This document shows, piece by piece, positions 9,668-17,061 of a stretch of DNA of 64,000 nucleotides. Numbering within the stretch: position 1 is the first letter of the stretch; every line of letters begins with the position of its first letter. Source of the DNA: JACKDX01 sp964640175 (GTDB lineage: Bacteria; Myxococcota_A; Polyangia; Polyangiales; GCA-016699535); assembly GCA_964640175.1 (NCBI GenBank), contig CAZXFW010000006.1:62001-126000 (forward strand), written 5' to 3'. The notes beneath the pieces are model-generated. The model was not told the DNA's origin. It saw nothing but the letters and a program-made list of their open reading frames with translations, and ran no database searches. A program made the translations under genes and the position numbers.

Positions 9668-10246
9668 CTAGTTTCCGATGCGGTCCACATTGTTGTAGTC
9701 AATATCACTCGCGTATTTAATTTGTTTGGCCGTATAAAGAATCTTGAGAAACCGTTGGCTCCCCCATTCCTTGATAAAGGACTCCTTTACCTTCGGATCT
9801 TTACCCCAGTTTACAACAATCGCTGCCATGATTGGCTTGCGCAAAAGATGCACCTCGTCACAATCTTCAAGGAACCCTGATTTCCATTCAACCAAAGCTG
9901 TTGCCGTTGGTGAATTGGACTCGACAGCTTTGATTTGATTGTACAGATTTGCAAGATAGGACCATTGCGCAGAAAACCGAGAGTAGAAAGCAGTATATAA
10001 TGCCGCCAAAATCGCGCCGTACCATGGAATGGTTTCGACTACCTTTTCTCGAATCGTATACATGGTGGTGTTGTCAGCAGGCGATAGATCTGGATCAATC
10101 CAGACAACCAAAAACACGGTTAGCGCATATACTACCACCGAGCACCAAATTGATCGCACGAGGACAACAGTACCCCCGTTTGGATGGTGATCTAGAATAA
10201 ATTCTAGAGTCAAAAACTTTATAATCCTATCGATTACGTTCATCAT
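9668..10246 (-). CDS. Two-TM membrane protein coupled to the nuclease-like gene
   Basis: 192 residues. Two hydrophobic segments, VRSIWCSVVVYALTVFLVVW (about 30-49) and TIPWYGAILAALYTAFY (about 72-88), are followed by a soluble C-terminal half starting RFSAQWSYLANLYNQIKAVE and including WKSGFLEDCDEVHLLRKPIM. The pattern of two membrane helices plus a cytosolic domain is typical of small accessory or effector membrane proteins; I cannot name the family. The ATG overlaps the TGA of the upstream nuclease-like gene (ATGA, 10243-10246), so translation is probably coupled and the two proteins likely work together. The region is AT-richer than the housekeeping genes. Confidence 0.75.
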   Translation of the reverse strand: MMNVIDRIIKFLTLEFILDHHPNGGTVVLVRSIWCSVVVYALTVFLVVWIDPDLSPADNTTMYTIREKVVETIPWYGAILAALYTAFYSRFSAQWSYLANLYNQIKAVESNSPTATALVEWKSGFLEDCDEVHLLRKPIMAAIVVNWGKDPKVKESFIKEWGSQRFLKILYTAKQIKYASDIDYNNVDRIGN

Positions 10247-11214
10247 GGCGACAAAGGTGGAATCATCGAATAGCCTTGCGGTCGAAGCACATTCGCGGCT
10301 TCAAAGCACATACGGTACCGGTCTAAGAACCCATGAAACTCAACGCGATCTGGTGCTTGCAACCTAGGCCATTGGACGGCACGAACATCGTAACATCTAC
10401 CTCTCCCTCGTCGACAGGCAAGAATCCCCAGGCCGTAATGAATAGTTGTTTCAAATAGCATTCGATTTTCAGTCCGAAGCCAAGAAGCTGCTTCCTGAAG
10501 ATCAGCCTCCTGGGGAATAGCCACCGCAATCCAAACACGATGAGAAAACCTGGTGTATTGATGGGCCTGTTGTATTAATTTTGGCGTGAAATCAAGTTTC
10601 ACTTCCACCGTGATCAACTCTACGAGGTCCTCCCTACGCCAATCAACGGCCAGCAGATCTACATTTTCAAACTCCGATCCCGCTCGTTGACTGTGAACAT
10701 CGAAAACAAACTGATAGCCCTTCCGTTCAGGACAAATGTCAGAAGAGTATATATCTTCCAATGCTTCCTTGACGTAATACCCAATTCGAGTTTCTTCGGC
10801 TCGGCGCACTTGATTTTGTTGGTTGCCTTCAGCTTCTGGTGGGGCCATGGATTGCGCAACCCCTTTGGTCGCAAGAAGATCACGCTCCTCGCGTTCGCGA
10901 TCAAAGGCTCTCTCGGTCAAGAAGCTGCGACCACTGCGATACCATTTCAACGGTGGCGTGTGACCTTTCGCGGAGGCATAGTCAAAATCGTAAACCTTAA
11001 GGTAATTTATGATTGTCTGCGGCTCTTCGATTCCATTGTCGCGAAGCACTCTTGCTAATGCGGTGCTACTAATGACGCCTTCGGTGCTTCTCTCTAGTTC
11101 GTGGCATAGTAAGTCTATCGCCTTGTGCATCTCCACGACTTGGTCGGCCATAGACGCAGCGACGGTAGCTTCATCGTCCGGAACGTTGACTGAGTTCGCT
11201 AATTCAGTGTGCAT
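10243..11214 (-). CDS. PD-(D/E)XK nuclease-like protein with N-terminal helical domain
   Basis: 323 residues. The N-terminal 75 or so (AIDLLCHELERSTEGVISST, ALARVLRDNGIE) look like a small helical, possibly winged-helix, domain. After a polar linker, residues about 140-240 show a PD-(D/E)XK core: VFDVHSQRAGSEFENVDLLA with the likely catalytic Asp, then LVELITVEVKLDF giving the E-x-K pair, then an alpha-helix and strand (LIQQAHQYTRFSHRVWIAVA). The remainder resembles the C-terminal part of DUF2161-like or Mrr-like proteins, where the strand after the catalytic Lys packs against DNA. Function is inferred; it could be a nuclease or an inactive relative. It starts at ATG 11214 with no clear ribosome-binding site and is coupled to the membrane-protein gene. 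Confidence 0.75.
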   Translation of the reverse strand: MHTELANSVNVPDDEATVAASMADQVVEMHKAIDLLCHELERSTEGVISSTALARVLRDNGIEEPQTIINYLKVYDFDYASAKGHTPPLKWYRSGRSFLTERAFDREREERDLLATKGVAQSMAPPEAEGNQQNQVRRAEETRIGYYVKEALEDIYSSDICPERKGYQFVFDVHSQRAGSEFENVDLLAVDWRREDLVELITVEVKLDFTPKLIQQAHQYTRFSHRVWIAVAIPQEADLQEAASWLRTENRMLFETTIHYGLGILACRRGRGRCYDVRAVQWPRLQAPDRVEFHGFLDRYRMCFEAANVLRPQGYSMIPPLSP

Positions 11215-11391
11215 ACAATTAGAGTAAGCGAACTAACCTAGCAAGGCATTAATAATGACGGCGATATGTAAGACGCCACACTACCAATCCGCTTAGGTAC
11301 GGCTTGCACTTACCAAAGTTTGTTTCGATCGTCGACAACACTAACCCCCTCGGTAAACTGTCAATTGAAGACGGTTCGGGCGGGACAATGC

Positions 11392-11643
11392 ATGGTTCAT
11401 AGTATTATCTTGAATTCGACAGTGATCGTAGCACTGGCCATCGGCAATCCGCTTTTTGTGGATGCCATGAATGCATCAGAAGTAATCCAATCCAACCCGA
11501 CAATGTTACAGTGCATTCCGCGCGAGACGTGTTGCAAGATCTGTGACAAAGGACAAGCGTGCGGTAACACATGCATTAGTCGCAATTATAGTTGTCATGC
11601 CGGCCGCGGATGTGCGTGCGACAGTTCGGAGGTATGCGAGTAA
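11392..11643 (+). CDS. Small secreted cysteine-rich protein
   Basis: 83 residues from the ATG at 11392 (an ATG at 11320 would add 24 residues ahead of the hydrophobic leader). A signal-like segment (SIILNSTVIVALAIGNPLFV) precedes a compact C-terminal motif starting CCKICDKGQACGNTCISR with a following CHAGRGCACDSSEVC, nine or more cysteines in about 36 residues. The C..C..G.ACG..CI......C....GCAC pattern is one I know from the tails of secreted bacterial nucleases and from stand-alone small proteins; it probably forms disulfides or binds metal. No catalytic domain is attached. It is divergent from the nuclease-like gene, 177 bases away. Confidence 0.65.
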   Translation: MVHSIILNSTVIVALAIGNPLFVDAMNASEVIQSNPTMLQCIPRETCCKICDKGQACGNTCISRNYSCHAGRGCACDSSEVCE

Positions 11644-11750
11644 GCGACAACGACTGCGCCCGCTATCTCGTGCGTCATACCGTTCCGCGTCGTTAGACGC
11701 GAAAGTCGGCGCTAACTTTCTCGTCGACATTGCCGACAGTCGCAGCAAAA

Positions 11751-11900
11751 TCCGATTCTTACCTTGTCCCAGACCAATGGTTTCCAAAACTTGAATCCCG
11801 CCGCTTCAGCCAACGGCTTAACTAGGAATGCCGTTTCTGGATCACAGAAGAGATAGAAATGCCGATCCCTTCTCAATACCCTGTAAATTTGCTCAAACAT
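11751..11900 (-). pseudogene. Fragment of an adenine-specific DNA methyltransferase
   Basis: About 50 residues on the minus strand read FEQIYRVLRRDRHFYLFCDP then ETAFLVKPLAEAAGFKFWKP and LVWDKVRIG. This is the interior of a site-specific DNA methylase: the RVL.....YLF.D segment and the GFK.WKPLVWDK strand that normally continues IGMGY.YR. Here it ends abruptly after IG and runs into unrelated sequence, and the upstream side joins the end of a cysteine-rich pseudogene at about 11895. No catalytic DPPY/NPPY motif is present. It is a remnant, probably of a restriction-modification or phage methylase. Confidence 0.7.
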
Positions 11901-12414
11901 TAGGGGTATCGCAAATGCCGTCATCTAATCCCTCGACGTTGCACTGTTCGTGGGTGGTGCATGCCTTAGGCACATCTTCGACCAGGGCCAGTACCGCCCG
12001 GCAGGTGGTCAATGGTTCCGCCACACCACACACTATTTTACCTTCAATTCCAGAGAGTGTCGTTCGTGTAAGCCGACTGCCAAAGGGCCGCGAACAAGCC
12101 GTATCTGAAGGTTTCTCTTTCAGACAATAGCCCCGAGCTCCGCGACCTCTTCACCCTCGGGACTAAAGCGCATAGGCACACAATACGCCCCCTCGGCTTC
12201 GGTTTGCACCGTGCATTCGACGCATGTTCCAGTAGCCACTTGGCACAACGGCCCTGTTGCGTTCCCCTCGCAATGCGCATTTTGCAGAGATGCCACACAT
12301 GCCTTGAGGTCCTGACTGCAGTATGGAAACTCTCATTCGCAGCGCTCGGCGCAGGGGACAGAGGTGTGGGGGCAGCCTGCGGATAGCCCTAAAAGCCACA
12401 GCGCGTAAAGGCAT
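11893..12414 (-). pseudogene. Cysteine-rich lipoprotein, inactivated third copy
   Basis: Hand translation recovers a third member of the lipoprotein family that follows on the same strand. A leader (LYALWLLGLSAGCPHT) gives way to CAERCE, an in-frame TGA (12333-12335), then EFPYCSQDLKACVASLQNAH, AHCEGNATGPLCQVATGTCV and CVPMRFSPEGEEVAELG. A one-base shift near 12131-12134 then leads to YCLKEKPSDTACSRPFGSRL and CGVAEPLTTC up to CNVEGLDDGICDTPNV, where the paralogues continue further. The only ATG (12414) is itself out of frame with the leader. With a frame problem at the start, a stop, a frameshift and a truncated end at the methylase junction, the gene is dead. Confidence 0.75.
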
Positions 12415-12430
12415 TAATAGAATCGAGGTG

Positions 12431-13303
12431 TCATTTGCCGCAATAGCGGTCGTTGGCGATGGGGTCACCGCTGCCGGGACAAACAATGTCTAAGTCGCAC
12501 TGCGTCGCGTTAGAGCAATAGTACGTGCAGCGCGTAGGGACGGCGATCGCTCTACAAATAGCGCCAGCCACTTCAACCTCTACGTCATCGATGATGCATT
12601 TGCCGTCCTCATCACACTCCGAATTGTACGCCAGCAAAGCTTCGCAAGTTGTAAGATCCTCGTTGACACCACAGAACGTTTCATCCTGTGAAGAATTTAA
12701 ACTGGTCCGGTCCAACTCTACTCTAAAGGGCTCGACGCAACCTGGTCCTCGTAATTTCAGACAATAGCTGCCGTGCGCTGCGTCTTGATAGAGCATTGGC
12801 ACGCATTTGTGATCGTCTTTGCATTCGCTGTCAGCCACACACGGCTCGCAGTTCTCGGCGCTGTCTTGCGCGACGGTCTCCGAACATACGTTTGCGCCAG
12901 GCTCGCATATCTTGCCGTCGCATCCGGTTTCATTGTCTGTAGTACACTCCACGCAAATGCCGTCAGGTCCGCAGGCTGGTTTGCCGGCGATGCCCTTGCA
13001 ATCGCTGTGCGCTTGGCACGCTACGCATAACAGCGTCTCAGAGTCGCAACGCGCTTTGTCAGCGGCGTTGCAGTCGTCATTGTCGAGACATGCCCCGCAC
13101 TTACCCGTACTTGTCTGGCACAACGGCTTTGTCGCATCCTTGCAATCCGCGTCCCCCACACACTCCACACACTTCTCCAACACCTCGCTGCACACAGGCT
13201 TATCCGTGGGACAGCCCGCGGCGCATTCCTGAGGAAGCTTGGCGTCAGAGCACCCTGCTCCCAAAACCAGACTCACCGCTATGTAGCAATACCAACGACT
13301 CAT
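12431..13303 (-). CDS. Cysteine-rich lipoprotein (copy 2)
   Basis: 290 residues from the ATG at 13303, which overlaps the TGA of the gene upstream (ATGA), so the two are translationally coupled. Signal peptide MSRWYCYIAVSLVLGAGC has a lipobox. Then come repeated short units of the form C.xxxC......C....C.xC (for example CPTDKPVCSEVLEKCVEC, CKDATKPLCQTSTGKCGACL), about 20 residues each, ending in a longer C-terminal domain (CYLKLRGPGC-like, FCGVNEDLTTCEALL, CTYYC). Such proteins are common in myxobacterial secretomes and are probably disulfide-bonded. Function unknown. It is 16 bp from the dead third copy and shares a 64-bp identical stretch with copy 1. Confidence 0.85.
   Translation of the reverse strand: MSRWYCYIAVSLVLGAGCSDAKLPQECAAGCPTDKPVCSEVLEKCVECVGDADCKDATKPLCQTSTGKCGACLDNDDCNAADKARCDSETLLCVACQAHSDCKGIAGKPACGPDGICVECTTDNETGCDGKICEPGANVCSETVAQDSAENCEPCVADSECKDDHKCVPMLYQDAAHGSYCLKLRGPGCVEPFRVELDRTSLNSSQDETFCGVNEDLTTCEALLAYNSECDEDGKCIIDDVEVEVAGAICRAIAVPTRCTYYCSNATQCDLDIVCPGSGDPIANDRYCGK
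13165..13228. repeat. 64-bp perfect repeat, unit 1 of 2
   Basis: Identical over 64 bases to 14034-14097, inside the coding sequence for the first cysteine unit (CPTDKPVCSEVLEKCV and flanks). The rest of the two genes differs strongly, so recent gene conversion or duplication of just this exon-like segment is likely. Confidence 0.9.
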
Positions 13304-14181
13304 GACGGTGGGCGGCAATGCTGGGGGCTTCCGCCGCATTCGAGTCCCACCCCGCAATCAAAACTGCCGGTGCATAAGTAAGAGCATGAGTTCGCCCCCG
13401 TCCCGGAGCTCGGGCAGTAGCCATCGTCCAGCCCCTCATTGCCGCAGACTGCATCGCTCGCACACACTTTGCTTTGCGTGTCACTAATACCCTGACAAGT
13501 TGTCGACACCGGTGGAAAGCAATACTCTGCGCTTACTCCGTCAACACTCGTTGCCTCAAGCTTCGTTCTATACGGCCGGCGCTCCACCACCACATCCCCG
13601 CAGCCCGTCTCTGCAGCCTCTAAAAAGCAATAGCTTCCTAGCTCTTCTCCATCAAACGTATGCATAACGCACTTGCGTCCTTCGATACACTCCATGTCGG
13701 CGCCACAGGCATCGCACGCGTCTAGTATACCCCGCTCAGTATCGGTGCAGCTGGAATCAGCGAGCTTACACGCAAAGTCACCACAGGCGCTGAAGTTGTC
13801 CTTCGTACACTGCACACATTGATGACTCGTTGCGTGACACGCCGGAGTTTCCTCGTCTTTGCAATCACTATCACTCACACATTGAACACAGCTGCGCGTC
13901 TTTTCATCGCACACCGGCGTCTCAGCAGTCGCTGCGCATTGCCCATCCTCAAGACATTTCACGCACTCGCCCTTCGCCACATCGCAATAGGGCCCTTCGT
14001 CATTTCCTGCACACTGCAAATCCTCCTCACACGCCACACACTTCTCCAACACCTCGCTGCACACAGGCTTATCCGTGGGACAGCCCGCGGCGCATTCTTG
14101 TGGGAGGTGGTGTTTGTCTTTAATAAGGCAGCCGCCGAACACGCCGCAGACCAAGGCAAAAAGCAATAGCCATCTATGCAT
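13300..14181 (-). CDS. Cysteine-rich lipoprotein (copy 1)
   Basis: 293 residues from the ATG at 14181, chosen because it precedes the leader MHRWLLLFALVCGVFGGC, whose FGGC is a lipobox; the longer frame to 14334 adds 51 unlikely residues. Mature protein: five or six short cysteine units (CPTDKPVCSEVLEKCVAC, CEEDLQCAGNDEGPYC, CDEKTRSCVQC) then a C-terminal domain with CVMHTFDGEELGSYCF, YCFPPVSTTCQG and CGNEGLDDGYCPSSG. It starts two bases after the stop of the PEGA protein at 14184 and is followed by copy 2 with an ATGA overlap, so all lie in one operon. Likely a surface or periplasmic lipoprotein. Confidence 0.85.
   Translation of the reverse strand: MHRWLLLFALVCGVFGGCLIKDKHHLPQECAAGCPTDKPVCSEVLEKCVACEEDLQCAGNDEGPYCDVAKGECVKCLEDGQCAATAETPVCDEKTRSCVQCVSDSDCKDEETPACHATSHQCVQCTKDNFSACGDFACKLADSSCTDTERGILDACDACGADMECIEGRKCVMHTFDGEELGSYCFLEAAETGCGDVVVERRPYRTKLEATSVDGVSAEYCFPPVSTTCQGISDTQSKVCASDAVCGNEGLDDGYCPSSGTGANSCSYLCTGSFDCGVGLECGGSPQHCRPPS
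14034..14097. repeat. 64-bp perfect repeat, unit 2 of 2
   Basis: Second copy of the 64-base segment also found at 13165-13228, in the same orientation and at the same position relative to the two lipoprotein genes. Confidence 0.9.
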
Positions 14182-14183
14182 GA

Positions 14184-15212
14184 TTAGAATCTCCCCTGCA
14201 CGAAAGCGCCTGTAGGTGTCAAACGCAACTGCGCCGAGGTTCCCTGTCCCGCATCGTCGTCCGAATCTTGCGTGAGGTTCCAAACAAGCCAGCCTCCTCC
14301 TACCACCAGTAACGCGCCACTGATGCTCCCCCAAATGACGGCGCTCGTCGTATCAAGTTCGCTTTCATCGCGGCATGCACCACTCGGATACTCGCTGTCG
14401 CAGCCCGTTGCAAACAACGCTACGCCACCCAGCACCAACAAACCTGCCAAACCCACGCCTGCCAACGTAATCGGCGCACCATACTTCCACCACCAGTCAC
14501 TGCTTGCCTCTTGCCCCTCAGTCAGCGTCACGTGCGCGCTTGCCGTGCCTTTTTTCTGCACGTTCACTTCTTCGGTGTGGCTTTCATGGCCACTCAGGCT
14601 CACCTTCAGCCGGTGTTTGCCGAGCGCCACCCTCCGTTTGTACGGCGTTTTGCCGGACACCTTTCCATCCAGCTCCACACTTGCTCCCTTAGGCTCGCTC
14701 GTGACCTCCAGCCATCCGAGCTCCTTTGCCTGCCGCTCTTGTAGCGCCTTGAGCGTGGCTTGGCGCGTCGCCTCTCTTAGGTTCCCTTCATGCACGGCTG
14801 CGGCTCCATTGTGGCTCGTTCCCTCGGGCGTGATCAACCCCACTGCCACACTCTGCGGCCTTTTTTGAGCGCTTTGCTCCGTCCAAACCACCACACTCGC
14901 CACAAAATCCACCCCAAGCCATCGCGCGATCTTCGGCGCACAGCTTGAGGCGCTTTGACACTCCGCGTAGAGCCCCTTCTCAATCAGCTTTTTTTCCACG
15001 GCCGTTTCGTCCGCCACCACCTGAATGCCTTGCTCGACCAGCGTCTCATACACCATCCCCATCGCTTCGGTGTGCTGCGCACCTGAGGCCTTGACATCAT
15101 GCTGCGCCGGTAACATCGCCGCCGTTTGCGCCAAGACAGGCGTGGCTTGAGCCAGCACTGCGGCGAAGACCAGCCCTACACTCCCTATCACCCGCATCGT
15201 GTGCCCTTTCAT
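14184..15212 (-). CDS. PEGA-domain protein with two C-terminal membrane segments
   Basis: 342 residues. The start at 15212 is chosen because this ATG overlaps the TGA of the upstream gene (ATGA, 15209-15212). A signal peptide (MRVIGSVGLVFAAVLAQATP, cut near VLAQ) leads to a domain with CQSASSCAPKIARWLGVDFV, then a PEGA domain at about residues 165-220 (GWLEVTSEPKGASVELDGKV, GKTPYKRRVALGKHRLKVS). PEGA domains form a beta-fold typical of surface-associated and envelope proteins. Two membrane helices (GLAGLLVLGGVALFATG, GSISGALLVVGGGWLVW) follow. It sits between a second PEGA-like membrane protein and two cysteine-rich lipoproteins. Confidence 0.8.
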   Translation of the reverse strand: MKGHTMRVIGSVGLVFAAVLAQATPVLAQTAAMLPAQHDVKASGAQHTEAMGMVYETLVEQGIQVVADETAVEKKLIEKGLYAECQSASSCAPKIARWLGVDFVASVVVWTEQSAQKRPQSVAVGLITPEGTSHNGAAAVHEGNLREATRQATLKALQERQAKELGWLEVTSEPKGASVELDGKVSGKTPYKRRVALGKHRLKVSLSGHESHTEEVNVQKKGTASAHVTLTEGQEASSDWWWKYGAPITLAGVGLAGLLVLGGVALFATGCDSEYPSGACRDESELDTTSAVIWGSISGALLVVGGGWLVWNLTQDSDDDAGQGTSAQLRLTPTGAFVQGRF

Positions 15213-17002
15213 GGCGTGTTCATCCATAGTCCAAATCCAGCGCTTTCTGTCGTGATCCACGGCGCCGCATGCCATCGGAACGCACGCGCCGAAGATGCTT
15301 TCCCACCCGAAAACGCCCCTCGAACGATATGCGTGACAGGCATACTAAGCAAGGGCAATGCATGAAACATCAGCATCGGACCTGCCGGCACACCCAAACT
15401 CATGCTCGAATCGCACGGCGCTTGATTACACCCATCGTGCATGGCCCACACCACGGCACCTGTGCCTGCCAGTGCAAGGCCTGCACCGCCAAGCACCCAG
15501 CTCCACCATGGAACACCGTCTTCGTCATCCAGCCACAAGAGCGCCAGCGACGTCGCGCTGATCACACCCCCTGCTCCGGCACTGATCATCGCCCAGGTAC
15601 TCGCTTGGTTGCGTTCATCGACGATGTCGCCCGTGGCGCCCTTGGAGATGTCGTTTTGTTTGTTCACCGCGCTTAGGTAAAACACCCAGCTCACGCCCAA
15701 GCCGGCCACGCCGAGCCCAAGCGTGGTCCATTTGGCAATCGCATGCCCTGTGCTTTCGTCTGAGGCAGGCTCTACCCCTTTCACCACCGGGGGCTCAAGG
15801 AGATTATTGTCCGGCACGCCTTCCTCAAGACTGGAGCCCTCGATTTTGGCGGATTCTCCACGTTCAAGTGTTTGAATAGCCCGAGCAACGTTGGTCGGCG
15901 TGACCGCTCCACGAACATACGGAAGCTCGACCGACCCTTCAAAGCGCAACGTGTTGTGAGCCATGGAGTAGCTGTAATAGTCTATAAACGCGGTGGCTTC
16001 GTTCATGCCGCCCCGCGCCACAAGGAGCGACGACGCTTGAAGCACACGCGCCATCTCTTTGTTGAACGACTCGTGATGTTGGTAGAAAAAATCTTTGCTG
16101 GGATAGAGAAAGCCTGGCCGCGGTCGCGTGATCAAGTGATCGCCAAAGCCTGCATCGATGGTCATTTCGCGTGTTTCGCCGGGCTGCACTTCCACGCGGT
16201 AAACCACGGACTGGTAGTTGCCGCAGCCAAGGTGCACTTGGTAATGACCTGCAGCGACCGTGAAGGTAAGCTCGGGGGCGCGGCCAAGGGGCCTTCCGTT
16301 AATGTGAATGTTGCAGTCTGGAGGCACATTGGCGCCTGTGTGTATCACCAGTTTAGCCCCTGGTTGAATGCTGCTGGCTCCAGGGATGGGCTCGCCTCCC
16401 AGACGCAAACGCGCTTCACGCAAGTAGTCGCGGACTTCGTCCGGATGCAAGCGAGGCTCGGCCACAATGTCGGGCACAAGCTGCAAGCAACGGACGGCTT
16501 GTTGGCGAGCAGCGGCAATCTTGTCGCGGTGCCAAAGCGCGCGCACTTTGTAAAGGCAAATGTTGGCGACATCACTGGCACGCAACGGAAGCTGCCCGAT
16601 GTGCCACAAATAGCCATCGATGCCCGAAAGCGTGCGATCGGCAAGCCGTTCAGCCTCGCGGTCGTCGCCATCGGCCACGTACAGCAGAGTGCGTTCCGTG
16701 TCTTGTTCTAACGTGCTTAGAAGTTCCGCAGGCGCGGGTTTGGACGCGCTGTACTGGTGCCCCAGTTCCACCGCGGCATCGAACATACTGAGGAGCCGGT
16801 AGCCACGGTTATTCAGTTGCTCTTCAAGCATCGACGCAAGGCGCTCAAGCTGAGCATCGGGCTTGGCGATGCTGGCCATCACCACAGCCGAAGGCTCCGG
16901 AAAACGCTTTTGCGCAAGCGCTGTTCCCCCACCAAGGAGTTGCCCCAGACACACCAGCATCATCCATGGCTTATGACACATCTTGCGTACCACCATCGGC
17001 AT
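15209..17002 (-). CDS. Large PEGA-like membrane protein, paralogue of the next gene upstream
   Basis: About 597 residues from the ATG at 17002; an in-frame TTG start at 17044 or ATG at 16981 is also possible, and a signal peptide ending GGGTALAQ supports one of these. The first 200 residues are helical with a CLQLVPDIVAEPRLHPDEVRD segment. A PEGA-like domain follows (about 220-280: CNIHINGRPLGRAPELTFTV, GHYQVHLGCGNY), then a region with RPGFLYPSKDFFYQHH and three membrane segments at the end (WTTLGLGVAGLGVSWVFY, ISAGAGGVISATSLALLW, WSWVLGGAGLALAGTGAVV). The layout matches the 515-residue protein upstream, 17 bp away, so these are paralogues in one operon. Function unknown. Confidence 0.8.
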   Translation of the reverse strand: MPMVVRKMCHKPWMMLVCLGQLLGGGTALAQKRFPEPSAVVMASIAKPDAQLERLASMLEEQLNNRGYRLLSMFDAAVELGHQYSASKPAPAELLSTLEQDTERTLLYVADGDDREAERLADRTLSGIDGYLWHIGQLPLRASDVANICLYKVRALWHRDKIAAARQQAVRCLQLVPDIVAEPRLHPDEVRDYLREARLRLGGEPIPGASSIQPGAKLVIHTGANVPPDCNIHINGRPLGRAPELTFTVAAGHYQVHLGCGNYQSVVYRVEVQPGETREMTIDAGFGDHLITRPRPGFLYPSKDFFYQHHESFNKEMARVLQASSLLVARGGMNEATAFIDYYSYSMAHNTLRFEGSVELPYVRGAVTPTNVARAIQTLERGESAKIEGSSLEEGVPDNNLLEPPVVKGVEPASDESTGHAIAKWTTLGLGVAGLGVSWVFYLSAVNKQNDISKGATGDIVDERNQASTWAMISAGAGGVISATSLALLWLDDEDGVPWWSWVLGGAGLALAGTGAVVWAMHDGCNQAPCDSSMSLGVPAGPMLMFHALPLLSMPVTHIVRGAFSGGKASSARAFRWHAAPWITTESAGFGLWMNTP

Positions 17003-17061
17003 GAAACCCAGGGCTACATACCATGGGATCACCTGTAAAAACAACGGCTAAGCGCCGTAAC

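Noticed and set aside
11506..12486. Minus-strand open frames of 93 to 107 codons
   Set aside because: They are other-frame readings of the methylase fragment, the cysteine-rich pseudogene and the small Cys-rich gene.
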